NCBI GenBank assembly: GCA_003342895.1
Contig: PTFA01000055.1
Coordinates: forward strand, 1,815,823-1,879,822
Reading direction: 5' to 3'
Length of the DNA: 64,000 nucleotides
Source: Casuarius casuarius
Lineage: Eukaryota > Chordata > Aves > Casuariiformes > Casuariidae
The notes below the pieces were generated by a model, which did no database searches, was not told the origin of the DNA, and saw only the letters and a list, made by a program, of their open reading frames with translations. This document shows, piece by piece, positions 48,542 to 61,015 of this stretch; the first letter of the stretch is position 1; each line of letters begins with the position of its first letter. The translations under genes and the position numbers were made by a program.

Positions 48542-50300
48542 CAAACTTCTTCCCCCAGGACGAGTTGAACAGCGAAGGATCCTGTTGCCTAACTTCTAAC
48601 GCCTACAATAAATACATCTGCTGTTGAACAAATAACCCTGGGCTCCTTTATAGCACTTGTGAAGAGGAACATATTTAAGATGCAGTTCACCTTAGGAAAT
48701 AGGTAAATCAAAGCCTAAAATTATCTCTTTCTAATCATCTATTGCTATAGTGACAGATCAGAGTCATTAGCTCAATCAATAGATAAGGTGAGATGACTTC
48801 CATCCACTGTGACTATACTGTTGTCACCAGATATTTGAAAGAATTATGTCAAGCCTTGAAAGATCAGGTCCTAAAAACAAAGCCTTAAGTATTCAGTAAT
48901 GAATTTGACTTCCCTTCCTTTTCCCTGGAAAGTGTTCCTTAGGCACCTTGACATGATATCAGCAGGTGCTTGTTTTTCTGCTGGCTGTGAGATGCATGAA
49001 CAGTAGCCATGGGATAGTCAGAAGAAACGTAGCTCTGTTCCCAAATCTAGCTTTTTTTGGCAACAGGAGGAACCNACTGAAACCAACCACCTGGATTTTC
49101 TATCAGGAGTAATGGAACCAGCACCTTCAATATCATTCTTTAGACAACTGTCCATTTTCTGTGTCTTTAAAAAAAGAAATAAGCTCCTGATTTTTCTTCT
49201 GTCTCTCTTCTTTNGAAACCATGAAATCAGATTCTTCCTCCATGTTGCAATAGTGCATTATTTGCCTGATTACAGTATGTATCAATAACCTGTCCACAAA
49301 GCAATAACTAGAAGTGAGCCACCTTCCTAGGTATAGCACTGTAAGTATGAACCAGATCTGGTATCAGAAAAACTACTTCAGAACATACTAGGGTAGCTAA
49401 ACCGAGAAGCTTGGCCCAAAGTGTCAGGGAGCAGCAAGGGCTGCTGCTCCGCAGAGGATGGGGAGCTGGAGCTGAGCGGAGTGAGGAGGCAAAGCCAAGG
49501 GCAGGCCGGGAAGTCATCTGCGATTTAGGGTCTGGACCAGCAGGGTCTGTAACCAGGCACAGCCATGGCTGAGCCGGGGACCAGCACTCCCACAGCGTAG
49601 CTCAGGCAGGGACTGACACCCCCAGGCCAGGCTGAAATGGGGACAGGGAGGCCCATGAGTGTCCTCAGGCCCAGACACAAAGCACCTGAAATACTGGAAC
49701 AGCAATGTGGGAAGAGCTCGCTGTATTCACATGGCCATTGATTTTAGTAACCAGCTTTAGTGAAATATAATTATATCCAATTGATTTCAGCATCTTCTCA
49801 TGCATTAATTTAATCAGCTTTGGAAAGAACCAAGGCCTTATCGTATTCAAGTAGGAAAAACCTAAAAATGTTGCTTCCATCATACCTATGAAGAAAGTGA
49901 ATAAGCTTCCTGTTACTACTGGTAAGTCAAGTATTTGGCTTTCAGGTTCTTCTAACTCATTATTTACCATTAATGAAACGTGTGTGTTTCTGTTATCTCT
50001 AGCGCTAAATTATGAGCTGATGATATTTTATTTTTAAATGGTCTATGTAAGGGGTTGCCAAATCCAGACTGCTGCAGCTTCATGCCCGCAGGTCCAACCA
50101 GGGGCAAAGCTAAGCATGTATTCCTGGTAGGCACACATACAAAACACATGTATACAACACCTATGTACATATACACACAGCCAGCCATACAGGCTAACAG
50201 AGACAGAAACGCTCAGCACCCAGAGAAACACAAATAGCACCAATGGCCACATCCTGTTCCCCTCTCTGGCTGATCAGGATGAAGAGCTGTTAGTGGGGAA
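48542..50300. other. unique sequence without recognisable genes
   Basis: A minus-strand frame of about 100 codons (49665-49970) reads a hydrophobic stretch including SLFTFFIGMMEATFLGFSYL, with no known family. A GC-moderate patch lies at about 49420-49640. CA-rich words begin at about 50125. Confidence 0.45.
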
Positions 50301-50373
50301 TATACACACACGCACACACACACACACATGTATGTGTGTATATATATATATACAAACACACACACACACACAT
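50301..50373. repeat. compound CA/TG/TA microsatellite
   Basis: Consecutive (AC)n with one G interruption, ATGTATGTGTG, (TA)n, CAAA and a second (CA)n tract. The CA and TG arms are complementary and flank the TA core, so hairpin and Z-DNA-prone structures are possible. Likely highly polymorphic. Confidence 0.95.
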
Positions 50374-53313
50374 AAAAGTATGTTCTTCCCCCATCCTGTA
50401 ATGAGTCCATTCCTGCAGGCCATGACCCTGGTCTATAGGGCGACGCTGCTGCAGCCCGTGGTGCCGGGTGTCCCCAGCCCGGGGGCTGACGGTCCCCTGG
50501 GACAGCCTTGGCAGGGGCCGGGGCTCGTGTCTCCGCTGGGGTTGTCAGGGTTCCCCCGCCTGCCCTCGTGCCTCCCCGCTGCTTCCTTTCCTCACATCAC
50601 CTAGCAGTTTCTAAAATGGCTCTGATGGCAAAGGGTGTTTTTAATACTGGAAACTATGAAGCTTTCAAAATGAGAGTGCTAGACTGTTAAATCAAACCCT
50701 CTTTATTCTTATCAACTCGGGAACAATTTTATTGCCCCTGACTTCAGTGAACCACAATTTTTGCTTAGGCAGAAGAAAGAAGATATGCTATTGTACTTTT
50801 ACTTGCCTATCTTTTAAGTAATGAATGTTTTTCATGTAATTACCTCTTTAAAATGTTATCAAAATTTATAAACATTAGAATCTGCAATCGCCTTCTGAGT
50901 CTGCAGAACCAGAAGGGGATTCTTCCTCTTTCTGAAGCTGAACTTTCAGCCTGTGAAACTGAGATGACGCCATGTGACTTTGATGGCCGGTTTTCAATCA
51001 TAAACAGCAAAAGCTTGTATAGACTACTCAAAATGAGACACTAAAATGTCTCCATACACTATATTAGTGAAACAATGGCAAGTGATGAGCAGATAGTTGA
51101 AATCACTTTTTGTATGTGTTTAAGCTGTGAGCAGAAAGAATATTAGATGCATAATAATGTGAATTTCTTCAAATGAGTAATTACTTGACTAGCTCTAATC
51201 AGCTTACTGAATTGAACACGGAGTGTGATTATCTTTACAACTGGGCAATATTGTGTGTTACTATAGCAAATGAATTAGCTACTCAAGTCTGTCACAAGAG
51301 ATATAACAAATGGGGTGATGCTATCANTCAGCGGCTGTGCCACTGGGCTGGCTGGCTGCCATTTCCCCGCCTTCACTGTAAACCCAAATTCCTCTTTTGC
51401 TGCTTAGCATAACAATAAAGCCAGTCTATTTACAAACGCGAACAATCTCTTTAGAGATGTGCATGCACAGATGTGATAAAATTTCTTCGGAAAGAAGAGT
51501 AAGACTAACTCAGAAATCCCCTACTTGCTGTATTTTTTAAGCAGAGCCGGTTTCTCTGATGCATATAAAGGAAGTAAAAATCTTATCCCCAATGAAAATA
51601 TCTCAGTAAAACATGCCTATCTGTTGTGCATACATCCCACCCTGCTGCACTAGAAAGGAAATACCTAGGCTGCCATTCAGTGTCCTCAACAAACAAGCAA
51701 AGAGCCTCCTGAAATGCTGTGACCTTGTTTTTCATTTCCCTCTTCCTTTTGTAAGCATTCCTATAAAAACATGGCTGAGCTATGCCTTACGGTCAGCTGG
51801 GAACAGTGATCAAGACACCTAGCAATTCACACTGCAAAAGCTAAAACCGAGAAGATTATAACTGTTTGGTCACGTTGACGCTAATGTATTGGGTTGAGTT
51901 GTTTCTTTCCTTTGAGAATCCACCATTTAGATTCCACAGTCCAACAGAAGAGATTCTAATAAAACACTTTAGTCTCTTCTTCATTCATTTTTATAGACTG
52001 CTTCCTTAAAGGATTTCAAAGTTCATAAGCTCATCTTGGCCAATTGCCACAGGAGTGGATCCCCAGCTAAACTCTCCAGGGATGTATCAGTTCAAGCTAT
52101 TCCTATATTAGTTCAAGCTAATAATCATTTTGCTCCTCTGGAGTTTTCATCTGTTGCCACAGACTAGATCTTTCTTTGTCAAGGCTTATAGTGCCCTAAT
52201 ACCATGGCCAACATCCTTGTTAATGTTTTGTTCTTCTAATGAAAATAATCCTCTGCCATTGTGTCTTCTAATACTTTCTTCAGGCATTAGTAATACGCAA
52301 ATACTAAGCTGAAGATTATTGTACTTCTATTTTTGCTGGCTGTTTCCTGAGAAATATATTCTATTTATGGCCCATGTAGACACAGCCGGTTCCAATTTTC
52401 CTTTTCACGCATAGCAGTTCAGGGAAGCCTGCCATACTCTTGTATGTAAACGTGATCATGCCAGGCTTTTGCTTCTGAGAAACACCCCAGCCTATGGGTC
52501 CTTTTTACTGCCTGGGGAGATGTTCCTTGTGTTCGCTTGCCAGATTGCCCTCAGCTTCCTCGTCAGATGTGTATACCCGTCACTGGGGTCACGGCCAAGG
52601 ATAATACTGAGAGGGAGACAATGCTTCTCAAGCCTAAGGCCTTGGTTTCCTCCCACTATTCTGGAATAGGAGTGTCCACACATGGAGTTAATCAGGGGTA
52701 AGTCCCTGTGCAGGCAAGCCCCTGCACTGAAGTACCACTCTAAGGGATGCTGAGACCTCTAACCACATCCCGGGTACTACATGTTCACTACAGACTCCCT
52801 CAGCGCTGAAACTTTATGCTGCAATCTAAACCTGAGCGTTTAATCTTAACAGAGAAAGATCAAAAGGTGCCTACCCAGAACTCAGCTATTAATGTAAAGA
52901 CCTTTTACGACAAATATTAATGAGATAGCTGTTACACTTCACATACACATTTGAAAAGCCTCTGAACATTAGCTAATTAATCTTCACAATACTACTATGA
53001 AGAAGATGATCAAATGTCTCACTCTGTAAAAGTCTCATATCTATGTTTAAACTCTATATGTGGATGTCAGGCAATCCATGTTTTATATTTCTCTTTCTAG
53101 CTGAGCTGACAGAACATTAAGGATTCTGTGAGTTGCCTTTTTTTTTTCTTTTTTTTTTTTTGGTAGGGAGGCATGGAGAGAGATTGGGGAAATGATTCAA
53201 TTCAATGACCCTCTGAATTCCTGTGGGATTCCATGCTGAAAGGATACTTTTTTCTACTTTCACATTTTTGGACAAAATTAAAGACAAAGTTCCAAGTTCA
53301 ATTCCCAGTTACT
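50374..53313. other. unique sequence with T-rich tract
   Basis: A short GC-rich patch (about 50440-50590) carries overlapping open frames. A T tract with a single C interruption lies at about 53139-53161. No gene is recognised. Confidence 0.5.
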
Positions 53314-53395
53314 GCTGTGTAAATGTGGAATAGCTCCACCAAAATCACTGGTATTATAGTAGATTTATACTTCTTTGAGATCAGAATTTGGACTG
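53314..53395. repeat. ancient sauropsid repeat fragment
   Basis: The phrases GTGTAAATGTGGAATAGCTC, TAGTAGATTTATAC and TGAGATCAGAATTTGGAC match, from memory, the arms of an old palindromic repeat ('GTGTAAATCTGGAGTAACTCC ... TTACACTGGTGTAACTGAGATCAGAATCTGGCC'). The element is decayed and non-coding. The family name is not assigned. Confidence 0.5.
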
Positions 53396-54115
53396 CAGGC
53401 TTTGTGGTCAATGCTTGACTACGATGCTTTTTAACTTGAGGGTTTTGTAATCATCTCTCCCAGAACTCTTTTCAGATGAACTTAAGAAGGCACTTCAGAC
53501 AATGTTGCATTTTCATTTCAAACAATCACATTTTAGTTAGTGACTAAATGTAAATGTGAGCTTGCATACACATACAAAGTAAAATAAAAATAGTTAGAGA
53601 AAAAAATCAGCGAGTCTGAATAGTTTTTCTTCTTTCACCCCTACTCAAGACATTTGGATCTTCTCAGCAAATCCTGGGCATGGAATTCTTCCCCAAGTGA
53701 TTTAAATGAACCGATCAAATTAAGTTCAATTGAAAAATGGCTAAACTAACTCCTCCTGCTTGCTCACCAGCACTCAGCAGGGTTCACACCGGAAAAGCAT
53801 TGGGTGCGTGAGCCTGCTGGGAGCTGCTGCTGGAGGCCCCTGAAGCTGCATCACCCCATGGGGCTTGCTCGCTGCTCACATCCTCCTCCTCCTTCTCCTC
53901 TCCTCCTCATCCCAGCTGAGGTGCCACAGCCCATGGTGCCTGTGAACTGGCTGCCCAGGCCATAGACCCGCTGCGGGATCTCAAGCTCAGCCAGAGGCAT
54001 CCCCCCCAACAGCGGGCAGCTTCGTGCTGCTCACAGGTGCCATAGTAGAGCAGGCATGCAGCTTTTCTTGTGCACCGCTGCTGCATACAGCCAAAGCAGG
54101 CTGTCAGGGAAGGTT
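53396..54115. other. unique sequence, GC rising toward the CR1
   Basis: AT-rich first half, then GC-rich sequence with a TCC-rich pyrimidine tract at about 53879-53915. It is not recognisable as part of the adjoining CR1. Confidence 0.45.
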
Positions 54116-54835
54116 CAGGGACTTTGCTCTTAACCTTCTTGGTTTCAGTTTATGCCCGTTGTCTCTCATCCTGCCACCATGCATTGCTGCGCAGAGCCTG
54201 GCCCTGTCTTCTCACTGACCTCCTTGTAGGCACGAGAAGGTTGCTGTGAGGTCCCCCAAAACCTTTCCTTCTCTAGCCTGAAGCAGCCCTGGTCCCTCAG
54301 CCTCTCCTCGCAGGGCAGGTGCTCCAGCCCTGAGCATCCTGGTGGCCCTCCGCTGGACTCGCTCCAGTTTGGCAGAATCTGTCCTGTACCAAGAAGACCA
54401 AAACCAGAGGATGCAGTATCTCAGTGTGGCTTAAGTAGTACTGAGTCAAGGGGGGAGACTCACTTCTCTCCCTTCTCCTGGCTGTGCCCCTGCTCACACA
54501 GCCCAGGAAGCTGCTGGCCTTTGTGGCTGCCAGGGCCCCCAGCTGGCTCCTGGGCAGCTTTCTGTCCCCCAGGGCATTTCCACAGAGCTGCTCCCAGGCA
54601 GTCCCTGGCCAGCCAGGACTGCTGCCAGGGGCTCNGCCTTCCCAGGGATGGGGCTTGGCATTGGTCTGGGCTGAAGCGCACAAGGCCCATTCCTCCAGCC
54701 TGCCCTGGTCCCTCTGGATGGCAGCCCTGCTCTTGAGTGCGTTGCCTGCTCCCCAGTCTAGCGTCACCTGCAAGCCTGAGGAGTGAGCACTCCCTCACCT
54801 CCTCCGGGTCACTGACAAAGGTATAAACAGGGGCT
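54116..54835 (-). mobile_element. older CR1 LINE fragment, antisense, both ends missing
   Basis: The plus strand carries inverted CR1 ORF2 phrases in the expected order: TTTCAGTTTATGCCCGTTGT, GCCTGGCCCTGTCTTCTC, GGCCCTCCGCTGGACTCGCT, TTTCCACAGAGCTGCTCCCA, CCTGGTCCCTCTGGATGGCA and GTCACCTGCAAGCCTGAG. The 3'-terminal 150 bp or so, including the 8-mer repeats, are absent. Minus-strand frames are scrambled by indels and an N near 54635. Divergence and internal changes suggest an older subfamily than the 36.5-kb copy. Confidence 0.88.
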
Positions 54836-57800
54836 ACAAAGTGCAGTCAAGTGTAGACAGGCAGCTGGTTGGTACGCTCATGTGGCCATGCCCAGTGCCT
54901 GGTCACCACAGTCTCTGCTGTCTTCCGATTAAACGCTATTCCCCCTGAGGAAGGGGCTCTCTTCTGTGTGCATGTGTGTCTTGAGAGGTCTCAGTGCCAG
55001 CAGCTGCATGAGGAAGGGGCCGTGGTTCACAGCGGCCCGTAGGTCTGGGTGCCCGGCACTGGAGAGACAGACGGGTGGGTACGTTTCACCAGGGAATTTC
55101 AGTCCTGACGAAACCTGGGGCGCTTTGGGGTTTGGGGCTTTGCTGGCAGAGATCAAGACAAACTCTGCAGATAAACTCAGGGGCTGAATTCCCCCAGAAT
55201 GGTTTTTGCAAACCAGGAAGCTTTTCTGTCTGGGAAGGGAAACGACCCCCTGCTGCCTGCCCACCCCGGGGTCGCACAGGCAGTCTCGGGGGACGCCGGG
55301 GACACGGGCCAGCCCCGTGCTGCTGCAGGCAGTCCGCAGCAAAGCGGAGGAAGCAGCAGGTGTCCCTGGTGCTTGAATGTCTGCGGAGAGCTGGGCTTAG
55401 TTTAAAGCGACTTGAAACACCACATGCGGCGTCATTAACTCCATTTACAGTTGTGATCCATCTGCAGGAAAAACAGCAATTAATGTGCTCTCTAAAGCTA
55501 GTACAACATCCAACAGTACCAGCGCACATTAAGCACCCATCCATTAGTCACAGAGATGTGGAAGCAGTGCCTGTTCCTAAGCACTGGTGCCAGTAACAGT
55601 TGTTACCAGCAGTGCTGTACTCCTGGGCACCAGGAGCAGCAACCGTGCACTGCCCAAGGCCGAAAGCATCCCAGGAGAGCAGCCAAGCTGCAGGGGCGGC
55701 GCGTGGCAGAGTCACCGCGAAATGCTCCCCGAGCCTGGCGCGCCTCCGCCGGAGGAGCTGTGTGCAGGGAGCAGCGTGCTGGACCGGGCTGAGTGCTCTG
55801 ATATTGCTGCCCTTCTCGTGGTGTGCAGACAGCAAGGCTGACTATCCAGCCCATTTCTTCTGTGAAACCTCTCAAATACGAAGTCGGCTGGCTGACATCA
55901 GCAGCCAGTCTACTGCTGTGACAAAGTCAGCGTCTCATTCTTAGAATTTTTTGAGCCTGCAACACCAGTCCAGAGTTTATTTATAAATTTCTCTCCTCTC
56001 TCTCACATGCACACTCCACCCAGCTCCTATGAGGCTATTTTTACATTTCCAGGCAGTTCGGATAGTTATTGGAAATCAGCAGTTACTGTCATTTTCAATT
56101 TTTAAAAAAGAGAACCACTGTAAGCAGAATTTTACCTTATTTTAATCCTATCAAAAATCCATAGACATCAGTGTAGTGTGTAGGCTTTTGAATTTTTATT
56201 AAAGCATGAGTTGTTTAACATCTAGGATGCTGGAAGTTTCCCTGCACCCGCAGTCAGTCCCCTGCAGTATTCTGCTGTGCAATGATGCACTACAGCAAAT
56301 TGATACGGCAGCAGCTGAACGAATCACGGGAAAGGCTGGAGAACTTCCCTAACTGGGAAAACGTGTGAGCTCTATAGGAAACGTGCCGCCAGGTCCGTAC
56401 CGGCTCCTGCACTCAGGAATGTGGGCGCGCGGAGAGGGGTGGAGGTGCGATGCCACTTGTGAAACGTCCTGTCTCTGCTCAGGACTCCCTTCTGCCGCTG
56501 GGTAACAAGCACGTTATCCCAGGCTCAGAGCAAACCTGCCAGCAGACATCGAGCTGGGGTGGGGGAGAGAGTCTTGTAGCCAGACGAAGTTTGAGATAAC
56601 TTTTGTGTATTCATATAGTTTGCATTAATTTGAATTATTCTTTTATTCTTCATATATTCAGGCATCCATGGATAATATATTTGTGCCCTAACATATGCTC
56701 TTTTATCCACACGGTCAAATATTAATGTACATAGAGTGTATTTTCGGGGTGACACAGGACGAAGTAGCTAAATTTTCATTCACTGTGCTGAAAATTTACC
56801 TTTTAAAAAGCAAAGAGCATTTCTTCATGTGATGCAGGCTGAGCTTCACTGGTGTCTTTTCTAAATTACAGATGTTATCTTAGGTTCTTGCTGCTCTACC
56901 AGGCTTCATCCAGTTCAAAAAAATGCTAATCTATCTCCTATAGAAATAGCTGGTTCCCACATGCTTTTTAATCTAAGGAGTTCCTGCATGGCCCCACAGT
57001 TTTAATCACTTTGATGTGAGCTTTGTTTCCTTCACGATTTCTTTTTTGTCCCTTGGGAAATCAACATTTATTTCCAACATCTGTCTCCTATCAACTTCTC
57101 TGGAATAAAGGTGGATATGTCATTACCTTTTACAGCCTTGTGTCAATCTGCCAGTCAATCTGTGCATGTCTCTTCCCCACACATGTTCTTTTTCTTTTGA
57201 GGAGAGTGATCTGACCTGTCCTGATCTGATAAATCCTATATCTACACCTAGCAAAGCTGCAGCTTGTACTCTTCTTTCCCAGAGATATGCTGTCAAGGAA
57301 ATTCTACAGAGAAGGCCAGGATCCCAACAAGAGTGAAGCAAGCTGTGCCTCGTGGCAATGTCACTGAGAAGCATCCTACCTTGGTGGGTTTATGCTCATG
57401 GCTGATAGCAGACCTGGAGGAAACTGGCTGAATAATGAAGCTTGAATTTAATAAAACAATAACTAAATGCATCAACCAGTTCAGTTGGGTTTGCAAGGAG
57501 GAAGAAGGACTTCAGACTCTCATTAAGATATAGTTTTAAATATTTTTTGCTTTTTGCAAAAAAAATCACTGTGCTGCAAGGCATGCTCATTTAACTGAAG
57601 CAGCTCACTGCCACAAACTTCCTTTCACAAACTCCTGGATTTCCTTCATGCTTTTTCATTCCTCTCCCAGGAAATACAATTGTCTCTTAGATGTCAGCAT
57701 TTAGACAAAATGATGATAAATGCTATACAAAAGACAAAGGAATCCAGAATACATGTGATGGGAAAGAATTAGTCCCTTGCAACTCATGGTGACTAGAAGT

Positions 57801-60251
57801 TTCATAGTACTTCTGGAAATCATTGGTGTGGTCACTCTCCTCTCCTGGCCAAACTTCAAGCAAGAGAGCATGCTGCCAGCTTTACCTTACATGGCTTTCT
57901 ATGGACTGGCAATGCCAAATACCAGGTTAGCTACGGTAGTGTTAGCAGCATCACTGAACATAATCTGTTCATTCCTATCTGTATGGATGCTACTTTTCCC
58001 CTCACTTCTTTTTCTTCCGTGTTAGGCACTGACAGTGCTTGTTCAGTCCCACCCCAGAGGAGGCTGGATGACGGTAAATACTCACATAGAGGTGTGACCT
58101 GTAAATAAGTGATTATTCCTGCAAATAGTAACATGCCTTCAATACAAATCATACCTTCTGCTATCTTAGCCTCTCATGTACCTTCATACATCTCATACAC
58201 CTCTTACAAACCTTTCTGACCCAGCGGTTGTTAGGACGTTTGATTGCGTTTGCTCTCTCTGCATCTCTAGTCCAAAGGCAGGGTGGCACGGTCCCAAGTA
58301 AAGGAAGAGGTGACGCTGGGCAGGCCAGGGGCGAGCAATGTCACTGCTGGGCTGAGTGGGGACCACCTCTGCTGGGCGGCCGGAGCTGATCCAGAGAAAC
58401 CAGGGAGGCACGTTCCCTTGCCCTGCTGACGTCTCTTCTGCTGCCCTCCTCCACGTAGTCTCCTCAGCATATAGATTTTTGGATGTGTGTTTTACAGCAC
58501 CTCTTCTTTTAGCACTGTGTGCCCACCCTTCCCTTGAATTACTCTGATGGACCTTGTTTCAGGGAGCAGTTTGACCTTCTCTTTCATGCTGTTGTGACAC
58601 CTACACCTAGCACTTATTATCGATATTCACTGCCCTGGGCTCCTCTCATCAAACTCCCTCCTACATGGAGGAACAACACCTGTTTCTCTCTAAAGCTGCA
58701 GTGATGTGCATGTGTGTGGCCCTGGGTGAGTTTTGCAAGGGGGGCTCCCTCTAACACTGCATAAACTAGGGCTCAGATCCCAAGGGCTCCTCAGCAAGGT
58801 CCGACACTTGCAAACTTCACGACTATTAGAAATAATCATGGAGGAGAGGATTGTAAAGTTTTTTTTCGCTCAAATAATGTTGCAATCAGGTAGTTCTGAG
58901 AGATGCTGACTTACTCAAAACCTCATTATAGTCCTCTGAAGTATGCAAAGGAAATAGAGTTAAAAGAAAAAAATACTGCTATGTAGATGCTACTGGTCAA
59001 ACAGTATACATTTCCCTCTATTGTGATAACATGAATACAAAAAAATAACAGTTTGACAGACATCAGCCATAATGTGCTTCCACCGCTATCTCCAGGTTTC
59101 ATGTTTATGTGCATTTGTTCACAGACATTCAGAAATTTCTCCACAGTGACCTTTTTCCACTGCTTTTTGGAGTTTAACATTTTTCCTGCCATTTTGCTCC
59201 TGGTATTATTCTTCCTGTTTTCTCTTGAGGCATTATGTTATCTATTCACTGCTTCATATTATTTCCTCCCTGTTCACTCCTGTGCTTATTTTAGCTGCCT
59301 TTTCCTTCCTCTTTCTTGCTTTCTCTATCAATTTCCTATATATTCCTATGTCTTCCTTGCTTTCCTCCACATGTAGGGAGCCTGTTGTCTCCCTAGAAAA
59401 CTCTAATAGCTATTTGGATATTGTGATGTGAATGTGATTCATCAAAAATGTCTAGAAACCAAAGCAATTTCAGCCTCATGAACAGAGCCCTCATCTAGTT
59501 AGGACAACTGCAACATTTGCCACCAGTTACCACACTTTTTTTTTCCCTAGAATAGGAAATCATTCCCACTAGGAATGCTTAGGTTGACCTGATGTCGTTT
59601 CTCTCACCTTTTTCCTCCTTGGCTCTACAAAAGGACACACCTTTCTGTTAAATCCCACAGATTTTATAATAATTGCTATACAGGCTTACCCGCTGTGTTT
59701 GAACTAAAGTGTGCAAATCTTCTTTATAGTGTATGGCTAATAGTACTGCTCCTGCATACCCTGGTACTGTAACTGAGAAAACATATGTAGTCCATTTTGC
59801 ATAGCAAGCAACAATGTACTTTTTATTTCAATGAAGTCCAACAGGATTCAATACCTGTAAACTACAGCAGTGTGTGTATCTTCCAGTAAAATGTATTGCT
59901 TTATTGGGAAGGATAACCTTTCCGAAAGAGGAAGAATGTAAAGTTTTATCAAGATTATTAAAGAAGACTAGTCAAAAGGAAATCACTATCTATAAAAATT
60001 GATGAAAAACTGCAGATGTCTTTTCCATTGTGCTTTCTAATCCCCTGCAGTCCCAGCACCTTGTAGCTACATGGAGGTAGCTGAAATTCAGGAAGAGAAT
60101 GGGGAAGTAAACATAAATATATAGGCTGAAACAGTAACTCCCCCCATACGTGGGAGTATGGAGAAAGTATTTTTCCACTACAATTTGAATTTAGCAAGCT
60201 TTTTAATTTTTTACTTGTTTATTTTCTTTTCTTTGGTTTTATTGAAAACTG
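54836..60251. other. unique sequence with a GC islet
   Basis: A GC/CpG-enriched patch at about 55210-55790 carries open frames of 115-173 codons on both strands without known domains. A smaller patch lies at about 56330-56510. Pyrimidine-rich DNA at about 59140-59360 gives a hydrophobic 107-codon plus-strand frame by composition. No gene is recognised. Confidence 0.5.
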
Positions 60252-60315
60252 AGGGCCTGATCCAACACTGTTCTGTCACTAGTCAAATCTCCAGTGAGTT
60301 TAGTGGGGTTTAGAG
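60252..60315. repeat. ancient palindromic repeat fragment
   Basis: GGGCCTGATCCAACACTG and TCTCCAGTGAGTTTAGTGGG resemble, from memory, the two halves of the old sauropsid palindrome 'GGGCCTGATCCAAAGCCCATTGAAGTCAATGG'. Boundaries are uncertain. Confidence 0.4.
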
Positions 60316-60809
60316 TCCTCTCTAAGGACAGATGCAGACACAATGGTCACTTGCAGCAGATAAGGATTCACTCAGTAGCTTTACAGAGCGCCCTTAAGAC
60401 ACGATTGATCCCTAAATGTCAGTATCCTAAAGCTTGACTATGTTGTATTGTTATTACATCTACAACCTAATCTCCAAGTTTTGGGGGTTTGTTTTTTTCT
60501 TTTATTTGCAGCTACTATATGCCTTACAGTGGCCTGTGTAGAAATACCTAAAACGCAGCGGGATGTCGACAGGTCCGGTGACATGGTATTACACCCAAAG
60601 GAGCTTTAGACCACCCAAGATGCTGGCAGGATTCTTAGCTTCTTTCATAAAGGAGAGTAAGCTAAAGTTATGCTCAGATATCCTTAGGATTCAGCAATCA
60701 ACAATCCAAAGCAAGGCAAGCCTGAAAAGAAGGATCATCCTTAATCCACTGTTTATGACTGCGCATTGCTAGAGACACAGGAGCGCTCTTTATTTTGCAT
60801 TAAAAAAGA
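60316..60809. other. unique AT-rich sequence
   Basis: No gene or known repeat recognised; contains a T-rich run near 60488-60505. Confidence 0.5.
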
Positions 60810-61015
60810 AACGGTTTTCAACCAGTGGTCTGTGGGTCCTTGAGTGTGCATGTGTGTGTGGGAATGTATGTGATTTTTAAGGGGTCCTAAAATGATGACT
60901 GAGCTAAACAGGTACATATAAGTTATATATCCATCTACATATATATGAAATCTCTAAGGGGTCTATACCCCCTCTTAAAAATGTAAAGGTCTGTAGAAAA
61001 GGTTTTTGAAAAAGA
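60810..61015. mobile_element. possible non-autonomous DNA transposon (MITE-like)
   Basis: The left end GGTTTTCAACCAGTGGTCTG and the right end GGTCTGTAGAAAAGGTTTTT form an imperfect inverted pair about 200 bp apart. Internal AAGGGGTCC, AAGGGGTCTATACCCC and TA-rich repeats recall hAT-like non-autonomous elements with 'GTGGTCTGTGG' ends. No clear 8-bp target duplication was found. The assignment is tentative. Confidence 0.35.

Noticed and set aside
50043..50410. Cys/Val/Tyr-rich minus-strand frames
   Set aside because: They are direct translations of the CA/TG microsatellite and its CA-rich surroundings.
54297..54798. Minus-strand frames of 112-158 codons
   Set aside because: They are the scrambled remains of an old CR1 ORF2, not a host gene.
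59053..59376. 107-codon hydrophobic plus-strand frame resembling a membrane protein
   Set aside because: It is produced by pyrimidine-rich DNA, which encodes Phe, Leu and Ser by default. There is no exon structure or homologue.
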